From Phytopythium helicoides (lineage: Eukaryota > Oomycota > Peronosporomycetes > Pythiales > Pythiaceae), in the NCBI GenBank assembly GCA_024867545.1, contig JANFNE010000060.1, forward strand, positions 1 to 64,000: a DNA stretch of 64,000 nucleotides. The letters run 5' to 3'. Made by a program: the position numbers and the translations under genes. Positions within the stretch are counted from its first letter, which is position 1. Each line of letters starts with the position of its first letter. This document shows positions 49,904 to 59,363 of this stretch, piece by piece. The notes under the pieces are model-generated. The model worked only from the letters and a program-made list of their open reading frames with translations. It searched no databases and had not been told where the DNA came from.

Positions 49904-50868
49904 GTGTTGCTTGTTTGTTGTGCCTTGCCACTTTCGTGACTGTCAATAGCAACCTGATTAGACTGGGTTTGTTACTGTAAGAAATGAAATGAGTGTATTC
50001 CGTGCGGATATGTGTAAGTCTGTTTGTTACCTTCCTGAGACGTACCAATTCTTGAGGAAACGATTCCTCTTTGTCTTATGTCGTAATGGTTCGCATGAGC
50101 CGTGCAAGTAACTTATATGACCTCACAGGTCACCCACGCTAAACGTAAAGCAACTGTAGGTATAAAGCTAGCTAGCGTGAACCACGCTCGAGCCTCTAAA
50201 CGAGGTCTCGTTTCATTGTGTGGATGAGAAAAGAGCGGAGGTCTCAGACACGAGGAGCATTGCGAGTTTGCGTTCTGCTTTAGCCAACACTTGATGGCGT
50301 TTTCGTCCCAATTTGTTGCTGAGATCGTTGCGATTTAGACGCTTGGGCGTTGTAAAATGGTTAGCGTGCCTTGTACAGTAGAGAGTTAGTTGAGACGTCC
50401 ACAAGACAGTTGACGAGGGAGTGCGTGTGCGTGTGTGTGAGGGATGATAATCTCAAGAGATAAGCGATGCTCAAATTTCTTGACACTGGTCAAGAAGAAA
50501 CGGAGTTGTAACCCTTGGCAAAGAGTAAGAACACATACGAGTTTTGTGTGTGTTGAGGAAACATGGCCAGCCACGAGTAATCTTTCAACTCAACGAGGCT
50601 ATTGCTTCGAAGCATCCCGATGAATGCATCGATAGTATTGTGCTGAGTATAATTGCATCCTCGTTTCAACGGGCTACTTGGTAGTGGGATACACCACTTG
50701 GCTTGAAGGCTGTTTGTTGGTCATTTCAAGTCGACTGTGGGGACCTTATACTCGAGGAAAGAGAAATGAGAGCGTCAGCCATTTAATGTCGACTCTGGCT
50801 TGAGCCATCTTGTATAATGATTTCCGATACGCATACTACCTCTGAAGAAGTCTCTCGTGCCTCGGGAA
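49904..50868. other. 3' flank of SulP 6 and end of the right palindrome arm
   Basis: Mirror of 44312-45164 up to 50768; the following 100 bp lead to the stop of the PHD/TAZ gene. No other gene is seen. Confidence 0.7.
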
Positions 50869-52387
50869 CTACACGAACTCCTCGGAACGGATTTTCTCGC
50901 ACAGAGGTACGTTGCACTGCGGCAATTCGCAACTCATAGCGTGATTTGCAAAAAGCTCGACAGTAACACGCGCAAGGCGACTCGCACGCCACGTCTCGTT
51001 ATGGGATGCCCAGCACGCGCTTCGCAGAAAGCGCTTCATGTGTGGACATAACTCCTGGAATTCAGCGCTCATGCAGCGTGTCGCCTCACAGTTGCACGCG
51101 TGCACGAGCAGGCTGTTGCTACGCGCAGGGTCCGCCTCGAGTGTGTGGGCAATCTTTTCTCGTGTAACGACCATTAGTACAGGCTGTAAAATAAACAAAC
51201 AAAATGACTTACCGAAGCCGAGGTAGCCGTCGATGGAGCGTTCGCATCTCCAGTGACACTCGGTGGCTGTTGGTTTCCGGTGTTTATCGCTCCGTTCGCC
51301 GAAGTTGCCGATGTCGAAGTCCCTGTGGCCGATGACTCGGAGGAATTAGACGAGCCAGAAGCCTGTGCACTCATGGTGGTTGGCTGGGTGCTCGATTGAG
51401 ACATCCCCAAACCGGCACTGAGGACAGGCTCCTGCTTGACAGCCACACTCGGAGTTGACTGCTGCTGCGGTTGCTGGGGCTGCTTTTTAGCGACGCACTT
51501 GGGGCAGAACCAGTCTCCTTCCGGCACGCCGGCGAGCGGGGGCTGTAGGCAGTAGGTATGATACTCTGCATGCACAAGCACGATCAGCCTCTTTCACACT
51601 CTCCACTTTGTTCGGCTGTCACAGCGAGCGCACCGTCCTCGCAGCCGTCGCAAATGAGGATTTGCGCCTCGTTCTCGCTTGTGGCGCACACGGCGCACAC
51701 TGTGTGGTCCTCGTCCTCCTCCATGTCTGCGTCTTCCTGGTCGACGCCCGTGGCCGACTCCGCTGCGTCGCTTGGCGCCTCGTAGCCCATGTCGACGTCT
51801 CCCTCGTCGTCCTCATCGACGACTCGTCTCCGGCCCGCCGAGGCCGCCAGGACCCTCGCGGGCGGCGTCTCCAAGTCGCTCATCTCTTCTTCGTCCTGAG
51901 CGTGTCCGTGCCAGCCGAGGCTCCTGACACTCGAGCTGGCGGGGGCTCAAAGTCGCTGAGCTCGTCCATGGGGTCGACCTCTCTCCCCTCGACCTCGCTC
52001 GACGCCTCGCTCAGGTAGTCCGCGGGGTCGATGTAGTCTGGCTGCGTCTGCTTCCTTGCCGGCGTGGGCACGGGCGGTTCTGCATCTGTCCACGCCAATC
52101 AAAACAACACCAACGGTGAGCAAAGAGACCTAGGCCTAGATCTCATTTTGAATGGCGCGGCCCCGCCCTAAAAACCGACTTTTCGGAGGCGCCACGCGCG
52201 CCTTGGGGGCCGCCGCCGCGCGAGGCGCGTACTTCTCCGCCTCGCCAGGGAAGTTGCGCGTCAGCACGAGCGCCAGCAGCTGCTGCAGCTTGGACACGCG
52301 CGCGTCCTCGCGCAGCGCGCGCTCCCAGTCGAACGCCGCGGCCGCCGCCATCACCTCGTGGTCAATTGGCTTGTGGACGTATAGATC
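50869..52387 (-). CDS. PHD finger and TAZ-like zinc finger protein (transcriptional co-regulator type), N-terminus unresolved
   Basis: Minus-strand exons in order. One starts at 52387 after a polypyrimidine tract and CAG ([12 protein letters not shown]..., helical, end uncertain). One covers 52089 to about 51900 (acidic). A further one ends at 51634 with half of a PHD finger ([20 protein letters not shown]). The intron is 51633-51566 (68 nt). The next exon, 51565-51213, completes the C4HC3 PHD finger ([18 protein letters not shown]) and a Gln/Ser-rich tract. A 29-nt GTAAGT...ACAG interval (51212-51184) precedes the last exon, 51183-50869, with a TAZ-like finger ([24 protein letters not shown]). 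PHD fingers read histone tails and TAZ domains bind transcription factors, as in CBP/p300; no acetyltransferase domain is present. Confidence 0.6.
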
Positions 52388-52751
52388 CTGCGCGGAGGAG
52401 GAGGAGGAGGGGGGAATGTGATTGGGTGGATTTTCAACCAATCATGGAAGAGATGAAAATGGCGCCCGTACAGCACATACTCACGACAAGAGAGAGCCGA
52501 CGGCGCCCGCTGATTGGCGCGCGCGGTGCCTCGTAAGCGACCCGGCGCTAGCCTCCACGGCGTACGCGGATTGGCCGAGGTCACGGCGTTTTTGGCCAAT
52601 GAGCGTGGTGGGTGAGAGGGGCTCTTTATTTGGCTAGTCGATGGCTTCAACCTGATCAAGCGAAAGCTCTTCAAATACCAAGTACGTCTCTCATTCGGTT
52701 GGCGGGGAAGGCGTTGGGCCCCTTATAAGTACACTACAAGCTCTCTACGAC
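52388..52751. other. Region between the PHD/TAZ gene and the GH5 gene
   Basis: Contains CCAAT/ATTGG boxes (near 52438, 52512, 52570 and 52597) and a (GGA)n run at 52393-52412. The first exon of the PHD/TAZ gene should be here but was not identified. Confidence 0.4.
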
Positions 52752-54508
52752 TCACATGGCGGCCAGCAGCAGGAAACTGGCGGCCAGGGAGGCGAAAGCG
52801 GCGGATGCAGACAGCGAGGCGAGGCCAGTGGCGCTGTTGCTGCCGTCGTCCGTGCCGCCATAGCACGGAATCTCGGACGATGGGATGCGGCTGAGCGCCG
52901 TCAGCAGGTCCTCGTACGGCTGCTGCCATGACTGGGTCTGGAAAATGCCGTAGTGGCCGCGGCTGAACGCGCCCTTCTTGCCGTCCGCCGTGTCCTCGAG
53001 GTAGAACTCCGAGTCCGGGTTGAGTGCCCAGAAGTATCCGCCCTGCACGGACGCGGCAAAGTCAATCAGGTAGTCCAGCGCAGCAGGTCTGGTGCGGCTG
53101 CGTCTTGGCGCCGTACACGCCGCTGAACGATCCAAGCACGAGCTGGGATGTCGCCGTTGGTCGGCAACGACCCAAGCGCCTCCTCCATGACCTTCTTGTA
53201 GTTGGTCACAATCTCGGTCGTCGACAGGTGCTCGTACTTCTTGCACATGACAGCAGACGTCGTGCACCCAATCTTGCTCTTGGTCTTGGTGCCGTTCACG
53301 TAGTCCCAGCACTCGGTCTCGGTCGCCGTGCTACTCAGGTCGTAGCTGTCAATGTCGTCCTGGTCCGACGAGCACTTGCTCTCGGGAGTGTAGAAGTAGT
53401 TGCGCGGGAGAACGGCGTGCGCGTGCGCGTGCGGCGCGTAGACGATCTTGTTGGGCACGCTGATGTTGACGGGGTTCACGGTCGCGTTGTGCATGTTGCC
53501 GCCGTCCCAGTGCGCGCTCGCCGTCTTGTACTCGTCCGAGACGAAGAACTCCTGCGCGCTCGAGGGCGAGCTGGCGCCGCCCACAAACGCGAGCCACTGC
53601 GGGCACAGGTTGACCATCGAGTTGGCGAGCACCTGCGCAGCCTGGTGCCAGTCGTACTGGACGTTCGAGTCGGCCTCGTTCTCGTTCCACTCGGCGTTGA
53701 GCATCTCGTTCTTGAGGTCAATGCCGATGACGTTCCAGTAGTCCTTGGTGCACAGCCGCTCGGCGAGGTAGGTGATGGCGCGGTACGCTCCTGACTGCGT
53801 GATGTTGACGTACGGCGCCGTGTACCAGTAGGCGTCCTGGTCGTACTTGGTGAGCAGGTGGATGTCAAGCAGCACGGTGATCTTCTTGTCCTGCAGCGTC
53901 TCAATGACACGCGCGAGCAGGTCGATGTACTTGACGTTGTTGATGTCGTCCCACGTCGTCAGCTCGGGGTTGTCGTACTGGTGGATGTACGCGATCTGCG
54001 GCTGCGGCTCGACGTACACGTACTCGGCGTTGAGCGGCAGGCGCACCGAGTTGAACGAGTTGTTGCTCAGGAAGGTCAGCAGCGTTTCCTGCAAACGTAG
54101 AGGTCAGCTTCCTCCATGCAAACCAAGTCGGCAATCGCAACGAGAGCGGGCCACGCACCACTTTGGTGCCCTGCGTGCCGTACGAGTTCTCGACCGTCGA
54201 GCCGTAGAGCCCGTCGGGGATCATGTTGATCTTCTCCATGCCGCTCCAGGACACGCCCTTGATCTTGATCTCGGTCTGCGCCGTCGAGTTGTCCGGGTCC
54301 ACGGCCCAGATCTTGCCGTCCTTGGCCAAGTAGTTGGGCTGGCGGCACACTGTTTGGCATCCATGGCAGCAGCACGAAAAACGCCATTGCGCCGTCAGTT
54401 TTCGCGCTGGGGACGCCGGAAAACTCGCCATTTACCCATAAAGGCGGCCGTAGAGCTCGCCCAGAGCGCGCAGACGGCCAGCAGGAGCCCGCGAGTCGTC
54501 GAGAGCAT
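52752..54508 (-). CDS. Secreted GPI-anchored glycoside hydrolase family 5 (endoglucanase/exoglucanase-like), two frameshifts
   Basis: Exons 54508-54436, 54349-54159 and 54089-52752; introns of 86 and 69 nt with good borders. It starts with a signal peptide (MLSTTRGLLLAVCALWASST). The (beta/alpha)8 barrel shows KGVSWSGMEKINMIPDGLYG, SFNSVRLPLN and the acid/base site GIDLKNEM. Near 53150 and 53085 single extra bases shift the frame; beyond them the frame continues FYLEDTADGKK... and ends in a small-residue, hydrophobic GPI signal (ATGLASLSASAAF...LLLAAM). At the expected nucleophile position (GEFS in relatives) the reading is LGSFSG, so the second glutamate seems absent. Role in cell-wall or host beta-glucan hydrolysis is inferred. 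Confidence 0.75.
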
Positions 54509-55990
54509 GGCGAAGAGCGGCGAGGAGCTCGAGGAGTGCGCGGCGGACGGCGAGTTGGCGAGTGGCATGGAGCCGAGCAGCGGTCGGCGGATTTTAGACT
54601 AGCGCCACAGACGGCCGCAGACCAGTCGCGCATGGCTGAAGCTTGTTAATTCAGTGGGTAGTGTGAATAGTTTGTACTTATACTAGGTAGTGATACACTG
54701 ATAGAAGAGCGGGTAAGAGGTACATTGCTGCCACCGATTGGACTGATGTAGCCACTGACGCTCTCTGTCTCTCGAGTTAATCAAAAATGTACGGTACAAA
54801 CAGCAAAAAGCGCGGCTAGAGAGAGAAGGAAAAAGTAGGTGCGCTGGTGCGACTGTCTTTTCGCGCGCTCGAGGTGAACCCACTCGCGGTTGGCGACCGA
54901 AAAATTGAGCGGATGATACAAAAGGTGCGTCGCCGCGGTATGATACGCGGCGGTCCCCAGTCACTCTCCTGCTGCTGCTGCTTGCTGTTGACGCCAAGAG
55001 GCAGCAACAGCAAGTCGACACCTACAACGGTGGCCATGTCGCACTTGGCGAAGAACGCTCGCGGGGTGTTCATGGCCGCTCGCGGGGGAGCGAGCTGAGG
55101 TTTGCAACGCCCTGGCGAAACGACTCGCGGCGGTTCACCGCCGAGCGATGGAGATTTTGCATCGCCGGCATATCATTTCGATCTTTTTGCGGCTGGGGCG
55201 CGAATACGATATAACCGCTCGCGTCGAGGGGTGGGAGTTCGTCGCACATGGTTCAGAGCAGATGGGATGCGCTCTATGGCGTTTCGCCTGTGCGCCGCCT
55301 CGTTGTGGACGGCGGTCGCGACAAAGCAGCCATGGCGTGTGACTAGCGTTCAGCACGCCGTCCGGTTCAGATTGGTTCAGAAAGAGCTCGCCTGTCGAGC
55401 CACCGAGAGTCACGAGTCACGAGCGGCGTGGCGCTCGTGGAAAGCACCCATGGCTCTCGCAACTGGATGCGAGCACGGACAGACAGGATGCTGAGTCATT
55501 CATTCAAATCATCTTGCGGGCCATGGGTGAGCAGAAAAAAACAAGATCGAGGTGGCGTACACCAACTTGAACTACCTCCACTCGTCCACTTGATGTGGCC
55601 CACAAAGTCGAGATGTCCACTTCGTGTGGACTACATGTTACCTAGAATGTGTGCGTTCGTGGCACATTCCGCGCGGACATGCGACAGTCCAAGATTCAGT
55701 ACCGCTCATCCCCGATTTAGTGGACGACCTCAAGATGCATTATAGCAGTCTTACTCCATACAAAATTGTAGATTATCGCTTAAAACTATATACTCACTAC
55801 ATCAACATATATTGAATGAAAGGTCAAAACGACTCATCGTTTCACATCCGGCACGTCCGTCTTAATCCGTCCCATAGCGTCCACTTTCCTACTTAAATAC
55901 GTCACTTCAACCAGGACAGAGCCCCTCACCACCGGAGACCGTCCAAGTGATCACTTCTGAAGCAGTTGCCCACCTCACGCCGCCGACCTC
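54509..55990. other. Intergenic, no gene recognised
   Basis: 1.5 kb between the divergent GH5 and SulP 7 genes. Small open frames only; none has a domain I recognise. Confidence 0.45.
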
Positions 55991-58082
55991 ATGGACTCGC
56001 AGCGCTCGCTGCTCGGCAGGTCTCCACTCCCCTCGCCAGCTCCATGACAGCAGGAGTGAAGGTCTCTCGTTCGTGGACCTGGCGCCCAGCGGCGAGCACG
56101 CGCCGTTCCTCGCGGAGCTGCTGGCGAGCGTTCGTCACGGCGCGAGTCGCGTAGGCGCGCGTTGTTCGCTCGGCCGAATTGTCGGCGCTGCGGCCGGCCG
56201 TGGGGCCCAAAAAGCTGCAGAAGGAGGTCGCGAGCGCCGGCCGCTTCTACTCGCAGAACCTCGTGGTGCTGCAGCGCGAGGTGCTGTGTGGTGTGGCCGC
56301 CATGCTGCTGCAGATCCCAGAGACCGTCGCGTTCAGCTACGTGGCCAACTTGGACCCCGTCATGGGGCTCTACGCCACGGGCTTCCTGGGCTTTGCCGTC
56401 AGTCTGTTTGGAGGAGTCCCCGCCACGATCGCAGGCGCGGCCGGCGCGCTGGCGGTCGCCATGCCCACACTCACGGGCAGCACCGGCGCGCTCAAGGACC
56501 TGCCGTACGAGGAGCGCAAGGAGCACCTGTTCGTGGCCATCACGCTCGTGGGCGCACTCCAGCTGCTCTTTGGCCTGCTCAACCTGTCCAAGCTCTTCTC
56601 CATGATCCCGCGCACGGCGCACATTGGCTTCCTCAACGGCCTCGCGCTCATGATGTTCATCTCGCAAATGACGACCTTTCAAGGTATGCTCCGTCGACAA
56701 CACGCTCTTCGGCGAGTGCGAGATCAACGGCGACCTCAAGTGGATGAATGCATCGTCCCCAGCCACGTGGATTACAGTCGCCACGGTCATCGCGACCATG
56801 CTCGTCATGCACTACTTCCCGCGCACGCCCATTGTCGGACGTCTGATCCCTCCCACGCTCGTGGTCGCCGTTCTTGGCGTCATCTTTGAACACGGCATCA
56901 ACCGCCAGGTCATTCACTACAACCTGCGAACGATTGGCGATACGTCTCCGCTCTCGGGTGGCTTTCCGACATTCGCTGTTCCTTCTTTCACAAGTGTCAA
57001 GGACTGGTCGGCTGTGATCTCAACAGCTGCGAGTCTTGCTGCCATCGGACTCTTCGAATCATTAATGACGTGCCAAGCCGTTGTAGACCTCAAGAAGGAG
57101 CAGCTATCGTCCCGTGCGACCCGAAAGGAGTGTATCGCTCAGGGCATCGGCAACATTGTGTGCGGTTTCTTCTCAGCCATGGGAGGCTGTTCCATGATTG
57201 CGCAGTCCACAGGAAATGTCCTTAACGGCGGTCGCCATCGCGTATCAGCATTTGTCGGCGGTCTGGCGACGTTCATCGTGGTCCTGGTCGCGAGTTCCGT
57301 CATTGAGCTCGTGCCCGTCGCCTGCCTCACGGGCATCCTTTTCGTAATTATCCTGCACACCTTCTACTGGCCGTCGCTGCTGCTTATCTTCCGCGTCCAA
57401 ATCACAGATTCCATCGCTATTGTGCTCGTCACGGCACTCGCTGCGGCAACAAACCTGGCAATCGCCGTGATCGTTGGTGTCGTCTGGCAGGCGCTTGTGA
57501 ATGGCTGGACCAGCGGACAGCAGCTCCGTCTGCGTACTGCTGTCGAGTATCTGGATGTGGTGGTGGTGAACCCTACGCCACTACAATCCCCATCTTCCAA
57601 GCGCCGCCGTAGTTGGCAATTCCAATATGGAGATTGCGCTCGAGCAGTATTTGGCGGACCGCGTCGAAGCCAAGGTGTACCACGTCAAGGGCCGGCTGCT
57701 TTTCTCCTCGGTTGCCATGTTCCGCGAGTTCTTTGATGTCATCGGTGACCCGCGCGTTGTCGTTCTTGATGTCAGCGACTGCATTTTCGCCGACTTTTCG
57801 GCTGTTGCAGCGCTGCGCGAGGCAATCAATCGGTACCGTGAAGTCGACAAGACACTCGTGGCTCGCAACTTGGATGCGCACGCCATTGAGCTGCTACGCC
57901 ACGACATTGGGTGGGTTTTCCTGGACCAGGTCACGGTTGCGCCAGTTTCGCTCAACGAACGCGCCGATGCCAAGCTCCTGATTGACGTCGATCAGGAAGA
58001 CGCTGACACGATGCGCCATCTCAACCTTGCGTCGCCCTACTCCCCCACGACGGCTTCTTTCCGCGCGCTGCACGACCACTAA
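55991..58082 (+). pseudogene. SulP transporter 7, divergent subfamily, with frameshifts
   Basis: The likely start is the ATG at 55991 (MDSQRSLLGRSPLPSPAP), but the N-terminal 60 codons change frame. The membrane domain is clear in two frames: 56179-56685 (FYSQNLVVLQREVLCGV, LQIPETVAFSYVANLDPVMG) and 56690-57595 (VPACLTGILFVIIL-like VPVACLTGILFVIILHTFY). A STAS domain in a third frame ends at 58082 (VVVLDVSDCIFADFSAVAAL). The two inner shifts each behave like one extra base (near 56678 and 57586). The sequence is unlike SulP 1-6 and closer to bacterial-type SulP. Either a recent pseudogene or a good gene with sequencing insertions. Confidence 0.75.
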
Positions 58083-58792
58083 CTATCCAACGATCGTCGA
58101 TACTGGCATAATTTGAGCACATCCAGTTGAGCGTTTGATATTCATGTTCATGTTACTGCTCCTACTTATGACAGACTTGCCTGCTCAAGCATTTCACAAG
58201 CCTGCGCTCAAGCATGGCAATGTATGCTCGAGTTGCTGCCAGTTTCCGCTCGAGACGTTGGACTTCATCTCGCTGCTTTCCATTGAACGCCTCGTACTTG
58301 CGAACTCTCAGTTCGAGTCTTGCAATCACTTGCTGGCTCTCCTTCCTTTCCGAGAGTTTCTTGGTCGATAGCTGTTTCTTCTGGCCCGACAGCTTGTTGC
58401 TCCTGGCTCGCGCTCTCAATTCCTCAAGCTCTCGCGCCTGCTCCATGACGATCACCTGCAGTCGCATCACCTTCTCGTCCTCGTTCACTCGGGACTTGCA
58501 CTCATTGGTCTCAATGATGTGTTCGCGACCCCGACTCGGTCGATCGTCGCTCAGCAGCGTCTGGTTGGTTCTCGCAAGCCGCTCCACGTGCGCCACCAGC
58601 TCCATGCAGCGCTCGAAGTCATGCCTCGCGCGCTCTTCACTCGTCCTCTCGATTCTCTGCAGCTCACTCTTCAGCTTCGTGCACTCCGCGCAAGTTCCAG
58701 TCGTCCGTGAAGTCGCCTTCATCGTTCTCTTGAGGCGACGATATGTAGCCATCCGCTCGTAAAGTAACAGCTCCCATGTTGAAGTGGATCAT
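58038..58792. repeat. Segmental duplication, copy 1
   Basis: 755 bp matching 61624-62564 with few differences, except for a 186-bp deletion. It includes the last 15 codons of SulP 7 and the coiled-coil gene. Confidence 0.9.
58162..58752 (-). CDS. Coiled-coil protein, short copy
   Basis: 196 codons. CAECTKLKSELQRIER near the start, then almost continuous charged helix of coiled-coil type. Compared with the second copy (61748-62524) an in-frame block of 62 residues is missing after SGQKKQL. No catalytic domain. Function unknown. It converges on SulP 7 (stop codons 80 bp apart). Confidence 0.65.
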   Translation of the reverse strand: MATYRRLKRTMKATSRTTGTCAECTKLKSELQRIERTSEERARHDFERCMELVAHVERLARTNQTLLSDDRPSRGREHIIETNECKSRVNEDEKVMRLQVIVMEQARELEELRARARSNKLSGQKKQLSTKKLSERKESQQVIARLELRVRKYEAFNGKQRDEVQRLERKLAATRAYIAMLERRLVKCLSRQVCHK

Positions 58793-59363
58793 CGCATCTC
58801 CTGTGGTCGCGGCAAAATATGCGGTCTCCACCGACCTAGGAACTGTGTACTGCTCGGTGTTCAAGATTCAAGACACTCGCGACCTTCACCTGGACATCTG
58901 CACTGAATGCATGCACACTGCCGCGTAGTGTCGCCTCCATGATCTAGTCCTCTCGGAAAGTCCCCGATGGACGCACCAACGCCAACGAGACAAAAGAAGA
59001 AGAATGCAGACTGTACTTGTCTTTTAGATGGAAGGGGGTTCGTAATAGTGGTAGGTAGGTGCCTACGCTGGGTCTTCTCTCGCTACGATACCTAGTGCCG
59101 CATCGTCAGTCTTTGCTGTTATACGGATGGAGGATCTTCGTCGAATGGGTTAAGCGTACCTGATGTCTGTACCAACTTGATCACCGCAGAAATGCCATTT
59201 CTCGTTCGAGCCAAGCTCGATGCTTTCAGAGGCGCTCTGCAGGCTCAGCAACATTTTATTCCCGAGATGCCCAGGACAGATTCGGTATTGACGGTGCGAT
59301 GCGAAAGATGTGCGTCGTCTCACTCAATCTTGTGTGTTGAGAGTTGGGAACGCATCTGATGTT
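58793..59363. other. Intergenic, no gene recognised
   Basis: 570 bp upstream of the short coiled-coil gene and downstream of the CRN gene. Nothing recognised. Confidence 0.4.

Larger units (their letters stand above)
44312..50768. repeat. Near-perfect 6.46-kb palindrome carrying SulP 5 and SulP 6
   Basis: Left arm 44312-47389 (3.08 kb), spacer 47390-47678 (289 bp), right arm 47679-50768 (3.09 kb). Matched points such as the start codons (47267 and 47801), stop codons (45165 and 49903) and arm ends keep the same coordinate sum, 95068, with one 12-bp indel in the 3' flank. The arms carry the whole SulP genes, the shared promoter and about 850 bp of 3' flank. Confidence 0.93.

Noticed and set aside
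53024..53794. Plus-strand ORF of 256 codons opposite the GH5 gene
   Set aside because: Mirror of a conserved glycoside hydrolase sequence.
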